Both the position numbers and the translations under genes were made by a program. From Fusarium oxysporum f. sp. lycopersici 4287 (taxonomy: Eukaryota > Ascomycota > Sordariomycetes > Hypocreales > Nectriaceae), in assembly GCF_000149955.1 (NCBI RefSeq), contig NC_030989.1, forward strand, positions 203,079 to 267,078: a stretch of DNA of 64,000 nt, given 5' to 3'. This document shows positions 23,042-34,283 of the stretch, in pieces. Numbering within the stretch: position 1 is the first letter of the stretch; every line of letters starts with the position of its first letter. The notes below the pieces were generated by a model. It was not told where the DNA came from, searched no databases, and worked only from the letters and a program-made list of their open reading frames with translations.

Positions 23042-24067
23042 ATGCCTAAAGTCGCAGCTCTCGCCCTCCTTGGGCTCCTCGCGCCCTTTCAACTCACCGA
23101 CGGCGCAATGATCCCTCGCCAAACTACCGACTTTGGAGTCTGCACTAATCCTACCATCATGTACGTCCAAGGTCAGGATGGCATGCTAGGTTATGGTTAT
23201 AAACCCTCCAACACCAACGACTTTCCTCACGGCGCAACGGCCGATATAGCCACTATCATAGACTTCATCCGCTCTACCCTCCAAAACGCATGCCGAGCGC
23301 CCACCGCAGCCTGGTTCCTCTGCACAACTGCTGCTGCAGCGGCTAATGGCAAAGAAGGTCAGGATGCTGCCGATGCATTCAACAATGTCATGAATCAATC
23401 GTCCCCCCTATCCGAGGCCTCGCAAGCCCCAGCGCCTGCAGTTTCTGCAGCTGCCGTCCAGCCAAGTCTAAACATGAAGTTCTCCAAAGAAACTGTCGTC
23501 TTTGGTGATCACATCGATCCGATATGGTGGTTCAACGAATACCTCAAGGCAGATGGACAACCTGCTATCTGCGATGAGACGCCGCACCGCATGCCTAACG
23601 ACCACTACATCACCTTCACCTGCGAAGGCGCGGATCCCAACATCGTGCCTATGATGAAGGAGGCGCTCATCGCCGTCGTCAAAGACACGATTGACAACAC
23701 GGCGCTGCCAGACGACCAGCGCATGTTTATGCACCGTGAGGGTCTTTGCTGGGATGGACACAATAACCAATGCCACATCACAGAAGGATATCCTAGCACC
23801 GTTTTCCCGCAGTCTGTACATGTTGCCGTTGCTATTGAAGTACCTGGCACTGGGGGTGCTGGTGCACTGTCTGGAAACCTACGCTATAACATCGCTGACT
23901 CTTCGTCGAACAACTGCGGCATGTGCTCATATCTATCTACCAGTGGAGGAGCTGTTTCTGCTTTGACCAGTGTTGCTCAAGTAGTGATGGGATTTAGTGA
24001 GTTGATCGTTCCTGGGATCGCTGTTGCGAACGCGGCTGTTGGCTTCTCATGCTTGACTACATGTTAG
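23042..24067 (+). CDS. Secreted protein of unknown function (341 aa)
   Basis: Intronless frame from an ATG with a signal peptide (MPKVAALALLGLLAPFQLTDG). A low-complexity Ala/Pro linker (QAPAPAVSAAAVQP) near residue 125-140 splits it into an N-terminal part and a larger C-terminal domain with conserved-looking text (DPIWWFNEYLKADGQPAICDE, HREGLCWDGHNNQCHITEGYP). About nine cysteines and a small-residue hydrophobic end are present. The upstream region has a TATATAAGAG box near 22938. No family recognised; secretion is the only firm statement. Confidence 0.8.
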   Translation: MPKVAALALLGLLAPFQLTDGAMIPRQTTDFGVCTNPTIMYVQGQDGMLGYGYKPSNTNDFPHGATADIATIIDFIRSTLQNACRAPTAAWFLCTTAAAAANGKEGQDAADAFNNVMNQSSPLSEASQAPAPAVSAAAVQPSLNMKFSKETVVFGDHIDPIWWFNEYLKADGQPAICDETPHRMPNDHYITFTCEGADPNIVPMMKEALIAVVKDTIDNTALPDDQRMFMHREGLCWDGHNNQCHITEGYPSTVFPQSVHVAVAIEVPGTGGAGALSGNLRYNIADSSSNNCGMCSYLSTSGGAVSALTSVAQVVMGFSELIVPGIAVANAAVGFSCLTTC

Positions 24068-24451
24068 TAAGTTAGCTGAGGTTATCAAGACGTGGAGGGG
24101 TCGCCATTATAAATCAACAGACTTGAGCTCTTCCTGGCTCTTGCTGCAGCCCTTGAACGAGGGTCTCTTTCAGATGTGTTCTTTGCCTTGGTGCTGGCGC
24201 TGAAGCATCTCTTAACCTAGTGCCTCGTCAGTAGCTAAGAAGAGGACTAGTCTCGTTTCTAGTCTTCAGCTGATGGAGCAGTCATTATGTTCTACTTCTA
24301 CTTCCATTTCCATATTTACATACACCTTGATTTAGAAAATATTACACCTTATACTTAGAATTCTCTAAAACAATGTAAGCGTGATAGATCCTTATAAATT
24401 ATCAGCTTCATTTTATGTCCACCTTGGACATACAGAGTTGTTTCCACGGTC
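24068..24451. other. Convergent intergenic spacer
   Basis: Lies between two stop codons facing each other; should contain both 3' UTRs. AT-rich around 24300-24420. Nothing else seen. Confidence 0.5.
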
Positions 24452-26928
24452 CTACAGGACATATGCATACGTATCTAAATCTTCAACAAATTCTAACAAC
24501 GGCTTCGAGTCCTGAGCCCCGGTCCACATCGCCGCTCTATTAGCAACCCATAATGCAACCATAACCATATCCTTCTCCTCGATCCACATAGACTGTTTCT
24601 CTCCAGTCATGACTACACCTTGAGGTGTCAACTGCCAAGTCCTATACTCCATCATAGAAGTTTTATCAGAGTACCACTTCAGTTGTCTTGTCTCGTAAGT
24701 GTACTCTAATACGCCACCAATAGTAGAGCTTTTGAGATGGTAGAGCTCTCGACGTATGGAGGTGTGTTTGAAGAGAATTTCTTGCTCCCAGGGGGCAATG
24801 TACCCGGTGATGCGATATAATACATCGTCGGCCTTTCTGTGTCAGCGGTTGCCTGCGTAATTGATGTGGCACTTACTTGTTCATAGACAATGTTGAAACG
24901 CTCTAATGTTTCAATATCCAAGGCCCTTATCGACATATGTGTGTAGACTTCTTCAATAGACTCAGAATCTGTAAGACCCTCCATCCTCTTGTTCATGAAT
25001 GGCGTTTTATCGTTCTTGTGCATGTTCTTCTGGAACCGGTGCTCCGCCTCAACCTCCTCCAGAGCTGACTCAAGGTACTTAATCCTTGCTTGGGAACGGG
25101 GGTTGTTGTTTTCTTCGTTATTGCATAAATTGGCACACACTTTCAAGGTGTTCTCTCGAAGCTGTTTATCAAAAATGTAAAGAACTCCCAGTGAGAGTCG
25201 AAGAGGGAGAAGGTCATATGTATCAAGATATTCAGTCAGAAACTTGTCGAATAACAGCTGATCTGCGAGTTTCTGTGGATAAAAGGTTCCACTGTGCTTC
25301 CAATTAAAGATTTGAGAGTGAGATGCTAGTCCAAATGATTGTCCGAACTCAGAATCGCATATCTCTTTCACCTTCAAGATACCAGTGATGCGTCGTAAGA
25401 TCGGCATCCAGAACCTATCCTTCCATATCAAAAAACCCCAATTATCCCAGTCGATAGTGAGTAGAAGTCTCAGCGTCCTCTCGAAATCACGTCTTCGGAA
25501 CAGGCAGATGTAGTCTTGTGACGGATTTGAGTAACGAACCCAGGGACCATCGAGGCTTAGACCGGCTGATTGTGTCGGTAGCTCACGTTCCCATTGATGG
25601 TTCTGTTGATTTGAGCCATCAGCTGGACTCTGAGTCTTATCATAAGAGTGATGGTTGGTGTTTTCCAGCACCCGTTTTGCCTGACTCGCAGCATCGATTG
25701 GGAGGAACTGTAATATCTGTGGCTCTGGAATACCAAGGCACTGCATTGCAATACCAATAGATACAGGGATGTCATCAGACTCTTGGAGAGAGTATGCAGG
25801 CCAAGCCAAGATATCATCAGCACTCCTACCTATTGATTCAAGAGAAATATCTGGGGCTTCTAAAGATATCACCATCTGTCGCCCTTCTGCAGTTCTGCCA
25901 CATGGCAAGAAGCCATGAGCAAGCCAGAAGAGAGTCTGAAGAGAGGAACCTTCCCTCCTCTTATTGACACCTGCTTCAAAGATCTCTTTGGCAATATGCG
26001 GCACAAACGATATTGAAGTTAAATAACTCCAAGAGCCTTTATGTCGCCCGAGTTGCTGTAACTTGCCTGTAATTCCGTATATCGTAGGCTGTGGAGTCGT
26101 TTCAAGGGTGATAGTCCCATAGGCGCTGCGGCGGACAGCCATCACGGTTCCGTCAGAGTCCGGATCGCTATCGGACCAGGATCTCGAACTCGCTGAATCT
26201 CGGCTTGACGACCCTCTTCTCCTTATGGATGAGTGTGTCTCCTTTCTACGAGTCCATTCGAATTGGAAATCTGATTCTCTTTGTTTGGCTTTCCTTGGTA
26301 AGGTGAAATGTCGAATCGATGCTCGTTCCCCATCGAAGTTCCTCCTGATTCCTTTCCGCTGTAGGATCCCTTTATCAACACGGTCTCCATATCGACCGAG
26401 GAGACCTAGAATCAGGATCCAATGCTTATTGATAACTAAAGCAGTTCGACTGTTGACAACCTCGAGGGTTCCACCGGCCTTGGGGACGTTCAAGTCAAGT
26501 GGGCGGTTACTAACCCCATCCCGCACTTGATACGACTCAATTAGTTCGGAGATTTTAGCCCAGCCCGTATTCCACGGCAGATAATCCCTCGTCTTGAACC
26601 CCCAACGCCCCAAGGCTGCACTCAGAGGCGGTATAAGCGGGGCTGTATCTGGCTCATTGGTGATATATCCCGGTGCAAGGTTCGGCACGCGAATCCTTCT
26701 AAATACGCGTAGTCCTCTAGTCAGATGAACCCCTCTTGATACATATTTCTGCTGCTGGTCCTGAACCGCATTCATGGCTCGGTTTTTATCACTCATCGAT
26801 GCTTGCAGTGCAAGATATGGACCGACTACTCCGACTAGGGCAATGATGGCTACGCCAGCGGCGACCCAGGTGCCGATGTTGCTGGCGAGATCTACTGGGT
26901 CTACTCCATCGTTACTTGAGGAAGACAT
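24452..26928 (-). CDS. Large single-pass membrane-anchored protein, unknown function (810 aa)
   Basis: Two exons, 24877-26928 and 24452-24832. The 44-nt intron uses donor GTAAGT and acceptor ACAGAAAG, which is the only choice that keeps the frame into the last 127 codons. A single N-terminal membrane helix (WVAAGVAIIALVGVVGPYLAL) follows a short Ser/Asp-rich leader, and the rest (about 760 residues) is soluble, with Arg/Ser-rich low complexity near residue 230-260 (RRRGSSSRDSASSRSWSDSD). There is no P-loop, HET or TPR signature. Such proteins recur beside HET and NLR-type genes in Fusarium, in my recollection; function unknown. Confidence 0.8.
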
Positions 26929-27352
26929 GTTGAGGTGCTGAGGTACAAAGTGACACAAGACTTGTCTTTGGTGCAGAAAATTCACTCGGCCTGGATTACA
27001 TCACGTGCATGAGTTGACCCTTGTATGCTTGTCTCCCATTCGTCTATCCTAACCAGGGTAAATATGCACTATGTAGAGCCCATCCCAGTACGGCCGTTCT
27101 ATTGGTATCGCCTTTAACCATTTATCCTCCAACTCCATTCGCCAAAGTTCTTTTACCACTCCTTAGGTGACCAAGCCTCAGAACACCTCACCTGTTTCCG
27201 TCTATTCAACGCCTGGTTTAAAAGCAGAAGCAATGCTGATACGGCATTTCTTTTCTATTCGGTCTTTGTAAATGGCAGTGCCTGCTCAATTAGCTCTGAC
27301 GCATTTCCAGAATAAATCACTGATCATAAGAACTCACATTCTAGGTCGCGAC
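26929..27352. other. Intergenic: promoter of the 810-aa protein
   Basis: About 0.4 kb; no gene seen. Presumably the promoter of the minus-strand large protein and the 3' UTR of the small minus-strand gene that follows. Confidence 0.45.
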
Positions 27353-27865
27353 CTATAACCTCATTCGCATCTTTAGGGTGATCTTGTAGTGTCTCGCCCC
27401 AATCTTCTTGCCAGCCTTGTTGGTGGGGTCTTCTTCGGGTGTAATTAACCCTTTGTCTCTCAAGAGGGAGACATCAACTTGGATTGCGCCAACTCTTTCG
27501 GCTCCTGTAGCAGAATGTGTCAGTGAGTCTCTTTATCAGGGTATATTATCCTACCTTTGTTCTTTCTGTTTCCTCTTCTATAGTGGGATTCCGTCGCACT
27601 ATCTGACACGAAGAGCTCCTCCGCGCAGATGAGAGGACCTGGCAAGGCGTCGAGGAGGTGCGTAGTCTCGATATCACACTCCCAGACTGGGGGAACATGC
27701 TGTCCCTAACGGCCAAACATCATAAATAAAAAGAATAAACATCAGAAAGAGAGTTTCTTTTACCTCTTTCAATAACCAATAATAGATGGTGTTCTGGATA
27801 TAAGCCTTGCCGTCGTGTGGATCCATACGAAGCCATAAGTTACCCCTCCATTCTGTTCTGGACAT
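27353..27865 (-). CDS. Short three-exon hypothetical gene (134 aa)
   Basis: Found by splicing rather than as a long open frame: exons 27764-27865, 27555-27705 and 27353-27504, with introns of 58 and 50 nt (acceptors CGTTAG and CTACAG). The phases match and give 405 nt, 134 aa. Composition is protein-like throughout (NLWLRMDPHDGKAYIQN, GQHVPPVWECDIETTHLL, RVGAIQVDVSLLRDKGL, KAGKKIGARHYKITL). No family recognised. It may be a 3' remnant of a longer gene, since the 5' side runs into a hairpin-type repeat at 27904-28002. Confidence 0.5.
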
Positions 27866-27903
27866 GATACCCTTATGTGCCAAAATCACTCTGTATTACC
27901 CAT

Positions 27904-28045
27904 CGAAGGGTGAGTGGTGCAGTGGCATCTCTCCTAGAACCTATAACTCTCTAAAATCCGCACCTAAGCTCCTAAAATCTTCCCTGCGCCACTCACCCTT
28001 CGTTTTTGGAGGTCGCGTGTTCGAAATCACATCTTTTTTATAACC
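27904..28045. repeat. Hairpin repeat with tRNA-like box (SINE/MITE-like)
   Basis: CGAAGGGTGAGTGGTGC (27904-27920) is repeated in inverse at 27986-28002 with one mismatch in 17. Inside the left arm a box-A-like GTGGTGCAGTGGC is seen, and just after the right arm a box-B-like GTGTTCGAAATCAC (28017-28030) followed by a T6 run. This could be a tRNA-derived SINE or a small foldback element; a single copy does not prove either. Confidence 0.35.
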
Positions 28046-28697
28046 TCTTGCATGGTGCTGCTTGTAAAGAACATAAATCGAATTATCTATAAGAATTGCA
28101 AGCTCAAAGACGTCCCACCTGTGGAGCAGGGATCATTATACTATTACAAGCTGGACCATCGTCCTACAGCCAAGTCAAATCCGACTTCCCTCCCGGCAAC
28201 ATAACCCTCAGCGGCCAACCCTTGACCTCATGAATCTCTCCCACAATCTTATGCAGCCAGGTCGTCGCCAGCACCGGAAAGACATACTCAAACCTCTCCC
28301 TCATCGCAATGTCCACACCCGCATTCCACGCTTGCCTGGCAAGTTCCTCATTCCCCAGAGCAATATGAGCGTGCGCCATAGATAAATGAACAATGGCAAG
28401 TATCCAGCCATGTCTTGACTTAAATATCCCTAAGCTTTCTATCATTTGGCCTGTGAGTTGCCAGTGCTGTAGAGCTTCGGGGAAGTTGTTGCCTTTGTGG
28501 TGGATGCGCGCTGAGAGGATTAGACGGCGAACGCGGAGGACTTGGTCGTTCAGATCATCGAGTTCAGGCGGTTCGACGCTGATGAGCTCTTCAAGAACAG
28601 TAGTTGCGTCGTCCAAGCGACCGAGGCCGATGTAGCCTTCTGCTCTGGCCATGGATAATCTTCGGAACGGGCGACCTTTGCGTGCAGTCATGCCATC

Positions 28698-31600
28698 CAG
28701 CGCTGCCCTCAAATCAAACAAATCAAATCCGGGGTCATATTTGAGATATTTGATAACTCTCAAGACTGGATTTGTTGTTTGAAATATTTATTCAAATATT
28801 TCAAATATTTCAAATCTGACTCTCTATGCTTCCATGCTAACATCTCCAATCTCCCATTGGACCTCCTCCCCCCCACCTATTGTCGCCCCTAGCTTCACCG
28901 CACCATGTCTGACCCAGTTCTTAAGGCATTGTAACTTCTCCAGCGTTTCCGTCGTCATCGAAAGCCTCTGCGTCGTCAGCGTTAGCTTGGCTAGGCTGAA
29001 CGACCTCTCGCAATCAGTCGCCATCGCCGGTATCGCGAGTATATCGAGAGCCAATTGGCTGATCATCGGGAATTGTCCCTGGTGAGCCATCCACCACTCG
29101 ATTGGATCCTCAGTCTCTTGCGGCTCTAGCCGCAGATACCGCTCAAGCTCGCTTCCCATCACCGTGGTCTTCGCTGTCCTGCTTTTAATCCATTGCTTGA
29201 ACACGCTAACTTCAGTTGTCGTCCTTGGTACACATATACATGTCGATGTGTCCATGATCATCTTCTGCTGCTCATCCACCGGCCGGTTGCAGTGGTACCA
29301 ACGGTCCAAGTAGTCAGACAGTCCAATTTTGGCATCCCTCACCCACACAAGCTGCTCTTCCGACGCCCAGTTCACCTCCAGATAGTTCATGCCGAGTGAT
29401 GGGTGGAGGATGATGGATGCAGCGAACAACGGTGAGTCTCCAAGCTTGGTGTAGTACTCGTTTAGTTTCTGCCAGGCAGTCATGATGGACAGTCTTAAAT
29501 AGTGTCGGTGATCCTTTCCCATGTCATCGATTCCTAATGATCCTGATGGCTTGCCTGATCCATCATCGCATTGTCTCGAGCCACGATCTGACAAGGGGCC
29601 TTGCCTGGACTTTCGCGGATGGATATCCGTCTCGCAATCCCTAAATCGAGCAGGAAGCTGCCGGTTACGGTCTGGTCGCCCTCGAGCCAGCTCGGCCTGC
29701 GAGTTGGTGTCCTGCCCCCCTGCCTCGTCTGGAACGGCATGATGGAACAGCTTCCGATCCTCTAGGTGTTCCAGCAAGTACTCCATACCCGTCATCACTT
29801 CCCAGAGCCGTCCGTTACCTCCTTCGCTGCCCCAGCCCTGCGTTCTCATAGTCTGTAGATAGAATGGCTCAAGAATAAGTTTGATTTCTGCCAACAGTCT
29901 CCAGTCATCTCCCTTCAGCATGTCGGCCTCCGGTAGCCATTTCTCCACTTCTGGGTGGACCAAGAACGCCCTGATGTCTCCCTGCTTGACGAGCGCTCGA
30001 GAGATCATGAGATAAGTGGAGTTCCATCTCGTATCGTTATTCATTACGACCTCTAGCTCTGCCGTCGACTCACTCGCCAAGAGGTATTCTTGTGCTTCGT
30101 CGTTCTCGCGTGAGATCCTTTTGAAGAGCTCACACCTCTGAGGGGAAGATCTGATGAATTTGACAACATTGTGGAGCTTTCCCACCGGCCCTTTCTTTCT
30201 CCAGTGTCGTAGGTCATCCTCGCGCCGGCCGAGAAGATCAAATACCTGCGATTCGGCCTCGAAAGACTCGAAATCTTCGCCGTAGAGAAAGGCGCGAGCA
30301 ACCAGGTTCAGGATATGCCCATAGCAGCGCATACGTCTGGCCCGAACGTCCGCCAGACTCATCTCTGCGTCGAGATCTCCGTAAAAGTTCACGAGACAGC
30401 TGTCGTTTGAAGATGCGTTGTCCGAGATCACGGTTCCGACTCGGTCCTCTATCTTCCATTCTCGCACAACTTGCCCGAGCGTCACCGCAAGACTTTCTCC
30501 GCTATGACACCCTAGCTGGCGACGGAGTGCCAATAGGCGCGACTGGTGCTTGCCCTGGCGGTCAAGAAAATGAGCTGTGACTGCCATAACAGCATGCCGA
30601 TTAGGCGATGTCCACAGGTCGAACCCCAGATGGATTTTAGTAAGGGCATCTGAGAGCTCCTGCTTGATCTCATCTTTCTTAGACTTGTACGTGTCATCCA
30701 GCAAACGGCCCATCGATTGCCGGCTCCATGGTATCTGGTCAGCTAGGTGAGGGTCAAGCTGCCAAGCGAGCTGCTGAAAGAATGTATCGCTGAAGAAGGA
30801 AAAAGGAACATTGGTGTTGATCAGAAGTCCCAGGCTCAGTTCTCGGATCATCTTGACTCTAGCACGCGGCACGGCGCTGTACTGCAAGCGTCGTCGCTTA
30901 GGCCGTTCAGATTCATCGGTTGACAGATCTGGATCAGCTGCTTGACTGCTCTCGAAAATCCTGTGAGACCTGGCGTTGGTCAATAGTGCTCAAGCTCGCG
31001 ACGTCACATTCACATTCACATACTTGCGGAGATGGTCCGCTGCCGAACTCGTAGCAGCAGCGGCGAAGAACTCAGGCTGACCCTTCGCGTCACACAAACG
31101 ACAGGCCCAGTAAGGACTCAAAGGACTGTCGTTAGTGTCGATCTCAACAAGAAAAAATCCATGGCGCTTGATCCAGCTCTTCCGGCCCTTCGAGCCCTTC
31201 CGGGACAAGGACTCTTCCAAAACATATCGTTTGTTCCTCCACACTGCTCGCGGAAGATCTGCAACAGTAGGGTGGTCTGGCAATGCCGACTGCGTCGTCA
31301 GCTCGAATTGACTCGCCAAATTCCTCGGTGGTCGAAGAAAAGAAAAGGCAGAGGGTGGAGGCGAAGGAAGCATGATGTCGTCGGATTCCATCGGGTTAGG
31401 CGTCGACTCGTGGGAGGAATGGTACGCGTTGAAAGGTAAACAAACTAGCACCGACGCGACTTGATGTCGCGAGGACGGGACGTAAAAGTTAAGGAGCTAC
31501 TTTCTCCCCCACCAGCCTGACCGTGGTACTGGGGTAGCTCACTAATGGAAGGCTTGATGGATGACTTTGATTGGCTGGGGTCGCTCACCAGCCAGGTTCC

Positions 31601-31789
31601 GGGTAAGCTGTGAAAGCGCGGTCAACGGTCTGGCAGCATGGACGCTGGATGGCATATTGTGTATCAAATATATCAAATGTTATTTCAAATCGAGGATTTT
31701 GTATTTGTTTGATTGAAATAAAATTTTGGCATATTTGATTGATTTGTTTGGCAATTTGTTTGATTGGATTTGATCTGGGGGCTGCGCTG
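28698..31789 (-). mobile_element. Autonomous hAT transposon, 3,092 bp, intact ends
   Basis: The ends are inverted repeats of 21 bp matching at 18 (consensus CAGCGCWGCCCYCARATCAAA), and the element is flanked by an exact 8-bp duplication ATGCCATC (28690-28697 and 31790-31797). AT-rich subterminal repeats (ATTTGATT, CAAATATTTC) lie inside both ends. It carries one intact transposase gene on the minus strand. The exact duplication, uninterrupted transposase and otherwise undamaged target gene point to a recent insertion. The boundaries were fixed by requiring the 8-bp duplication to restore the target reading frame, which they do. Confidence 0.93.
28824..31451 (-). CDS. hAT family transposase
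   Basis: Two exons, 31024-31451 and 28824-30969 (intron of 54 nt, GTATGT donor, CCAG acceptor), give 857 aa. A BED-type zinc finger is visible around residues 95-140 (W-x-C-R-L-C ... ADHLRK). Catalytic-core text includes FDLWTSPNRHAVMAV and TVISDNASSND (acidic residues of the RNase H-like fold), NDTRWNSTYLM, and the C-terminal hAT dimerisation motif ILAIPAMATDCERSFS. No stop or frameshift interrupts it, so it is probably functional and could mobilise relatives with matching ends. Several in-frame ATGs near the N-terminus leave the exact start open (31451 or later, e.g. at MESDD). Confidence 0.92.
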
Positions 31790-33653
31790 ATGCCATCGAG
31801 CTCGACTTGGATGATCTCAAGTGCTTTTTCGTACTCATGTAACTCGCAGTGAATCTCGGCTAGTCTCGTAACAATGAGCAACCGAGTGTTTGGGCGAATG
31901 GGCATCGTTGAATTTAGCCAGAGATGCTGTTCTAAAGACGCCCTCGTCGTCTTAAAGTCTCCAATTGAATGAAAGAACTTAGCCGCCACGCCTTGAAGCC
32001 TCCTCGTAACTTCAATCTCAAACGTCGAAAGCGGATGTATTCCTTCCCAGTTGTATATAGTCGATGCAACTTCTTTATCATACCGATGTATCTTGTTCTC
32101 AATATTCGAGATGTGCAATCTTCCTCGTAATGCGTTATCAGATCGTGTGTTTCCTTCATGATCAGCTGCCAAAAAGTCAAGGATCAGAGACTCTGATCTC
32201 TGGAAGTTGCCGTCGATGCGTGAAATTATACTGTCGAAGAGAGTTACTGAGGCTTGGTAATAAAATGACATGTTTTTGCGGAGAAGAGACTTTGCTCGTT
32301 CCACGGCAGCGAAACGAATTGAGAAGAGGTCGCGTTCGCAGAAGAAGAGGAGGGCTTCGATGACGCATGCTCGAAGTGATGAGGGGAGTCGTTTTTGGTT
32401 TGTCGCTTTGTCAAGAAGGTTCCATATCGCTTTTTTGAGAGGCAGCGCCCTATTATTGTTAGTCAACAGTAAGCTAAAGATGGCAGGGAGCGTACTGGGC
32501 GTACCAATTGACTTTGCCTTCGTAGCAAGGAGGACATGCAAAGCATAGCAACTTCAACGCCGTTGTCGCCCAGTCCTCAGTTGTCTGCGGTGTCAATCTA
32601 TGAGAAAACTCTTCTTGCGCCTCGGGCGATAACGACCAAACAATCGTGCCATCCTCCAAAGCCTGCTGAGTAACTTCCGGCCGTTGACTCAACTCCTCAA
32701 GACGCTCATCACTAGACAGCAGCCTGATTATTTCAGCATTGAACCCGAAATCGGAGGCAGTTATGCTCTGTATCTCTCCTTCAGTGGTCCATCGTCTCAT
32801 AGGAATCTTGGCGCTTTTCAACAAATCGAGCGGAATGTCATTACCGCCAAGAGCATGCAGCAGAAGCAGACCTTGCTCGGAGGGTGATATGCAGTCTCCA
32901 TACTCTAACAGCAAATTTCGATGTGACAAGACAAGCGAGGGATCTAGTACGTATTAGCACGGACCTCTCGCGTATACAACAGGTACTCACCGTCAAGTTG
33001 AGCCGTGATGAGGCGCTGAACGAAAAGGTTCAGGTCGGGCGCGTCGGAGCCAAGGTTCTGAATGTGATCAAAGGCCTCGGCGTCATCCATGTTTAGGTAA
33101 CGCTCATATCTGATCTCGTCAGCTCAGCCGATTGGTTGGAGGGCTAAACTTACGTTGAGGCCGGTATTTCTAGCGGCAGCCAGAGGATCGACCCAATCCC
33201 TCCCAGGCGTCGGGCGATCTTGATGTACTTGCTGCCCGCATATCTCAACTCGGATAACGTGCGCCCTTGGATAAGGTTCGCGACATCATACGACGCCCAC
33301 GCATTATCATCCACTTTCGATCTCAAGAATATCGTAATACACGCTATTCGCCGTCGTAATTCCTGATGTAACGCATCACCAGACGCCACCCAAAAACCCT
33401 TGACGTCATCTTTAAACACGCTATGCAGCCTCTCAATCTTTACAAGATCAATAGAGTGCAGCGACAAGATCTTTGCTGTGCGCTGGTTACTCGGGATGAT
33501 CTGGTAGCGCACCTCCTTGGCGAGGGATTTATTCCTAGCGAGGATGCTTCGGATAGCTTCGAGGTGCTTATTCAGGCCTGACGCAAGACCCGCGGCCGTT
33601 TTCGGATCAAAGTTATCAATCAGTTGATTGATGCACCCGCATAAACAGGCCAT

Positions 33654-34283
33654 CTTTTGGACCCAGAAGTTTATCAATCAGCTGCGAAGTGATGATCTTG
33701 ATGTTTTTCACAGTGAGAAGTGGAAGAAGGGAAGAATTTTGCGGGTCTTGGTGTCTCACTGTGATAAACCTCTCGCTCCGATGTCAGGCGGTTTCGGGGG
33801 GTCTAGCTCCTTACGGCAGGGATTTGCACTCATGTACCGAGGAGACGGTAATTTAGGGGGCTTTGAGCTACCGGGCAATGCGTTATCAGATTTTGAGAGA
33901 TCAAGCGTTTTTTGAAAGAGAATTGCTTCTGAAAGAGTCATGAAGGTGAGATTTTGGTGGCAGAAGGATAAACACATCTCCGGGGGTACGCCTGCTATTA
34001 TAAACATCTCCTTTTTTTAAAGGGTTCTAGAAGGAATTTAACGTTCAATAGTTCTAACCTGACATCGGACAATGCGAGGGTCCAGACTCAGCTCGCGTGA
34101 GTGACACGCCAAGTGGGCCCTAGCTCAGAACGTGAAGAAAAACCTTGTTGAGAAAATATAAACATCGGAGGATGACCCACTGAGATTGATCTGATAAAGA
34201 CCTGACAGCCGTTGCGTTTTATCTGATAATCTTTTCCATCTCATCTCATTTCCTTTCGTCATCAGTCTGTCGCTCAGAGTATC
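33654..34283. other. Divergent promoter region, 0.63 kb
   Basis: Lies between the start of the interrupted TPR gene (minus) and the MFS transporter (plus). No gene or repeat recognised. Confidence 0.5.

Larger units (their letters stand above)
28164..33653 (-). pseudogene. TPR-repeat protein gene interrupted by a hAT transposon
   Basis: Exons by frame: 33154-33653, 32991-33109, 32505-32943, then 31790-32449, after which the reading is cut by the hAT element and resumes at 28689-28164. Introns are 44, 47 and 55 nt. Without the element and one 8-bp duplicate the exons sum to 2,244 nt, exactly 748 codons with no stop, so the insertion is the only visible lesion. The N-terminal 165 residues are helical; a middle part follows; the last 350 residues show TPR-like helical repeats (LRLLIVTRLAEIHCELHEYEKALEI-type, and AEGYIGLGRLDDATTVLEEL). 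No P-loop, so not a complete STAND/NLR protein. The 5' half could still make a truncated protein read into the transposon. Confidence 0.8.

Noticed and set aside
23468..23821. 117-codon minus-strand frame
   Set aside because: Antisense shadow of the secreted protein gene at 23042-24067.
28698..28705. CAGCGCTG / CTGCGCTG as target duplication of the large hAT
   Set aside because: It matches only 7 of 8 and leaves the target gene out of frame; the neighbouring ATGCCATC matches 8 of 8 and restores the frame, and the CAGCGC words become part of the inverted repeats.
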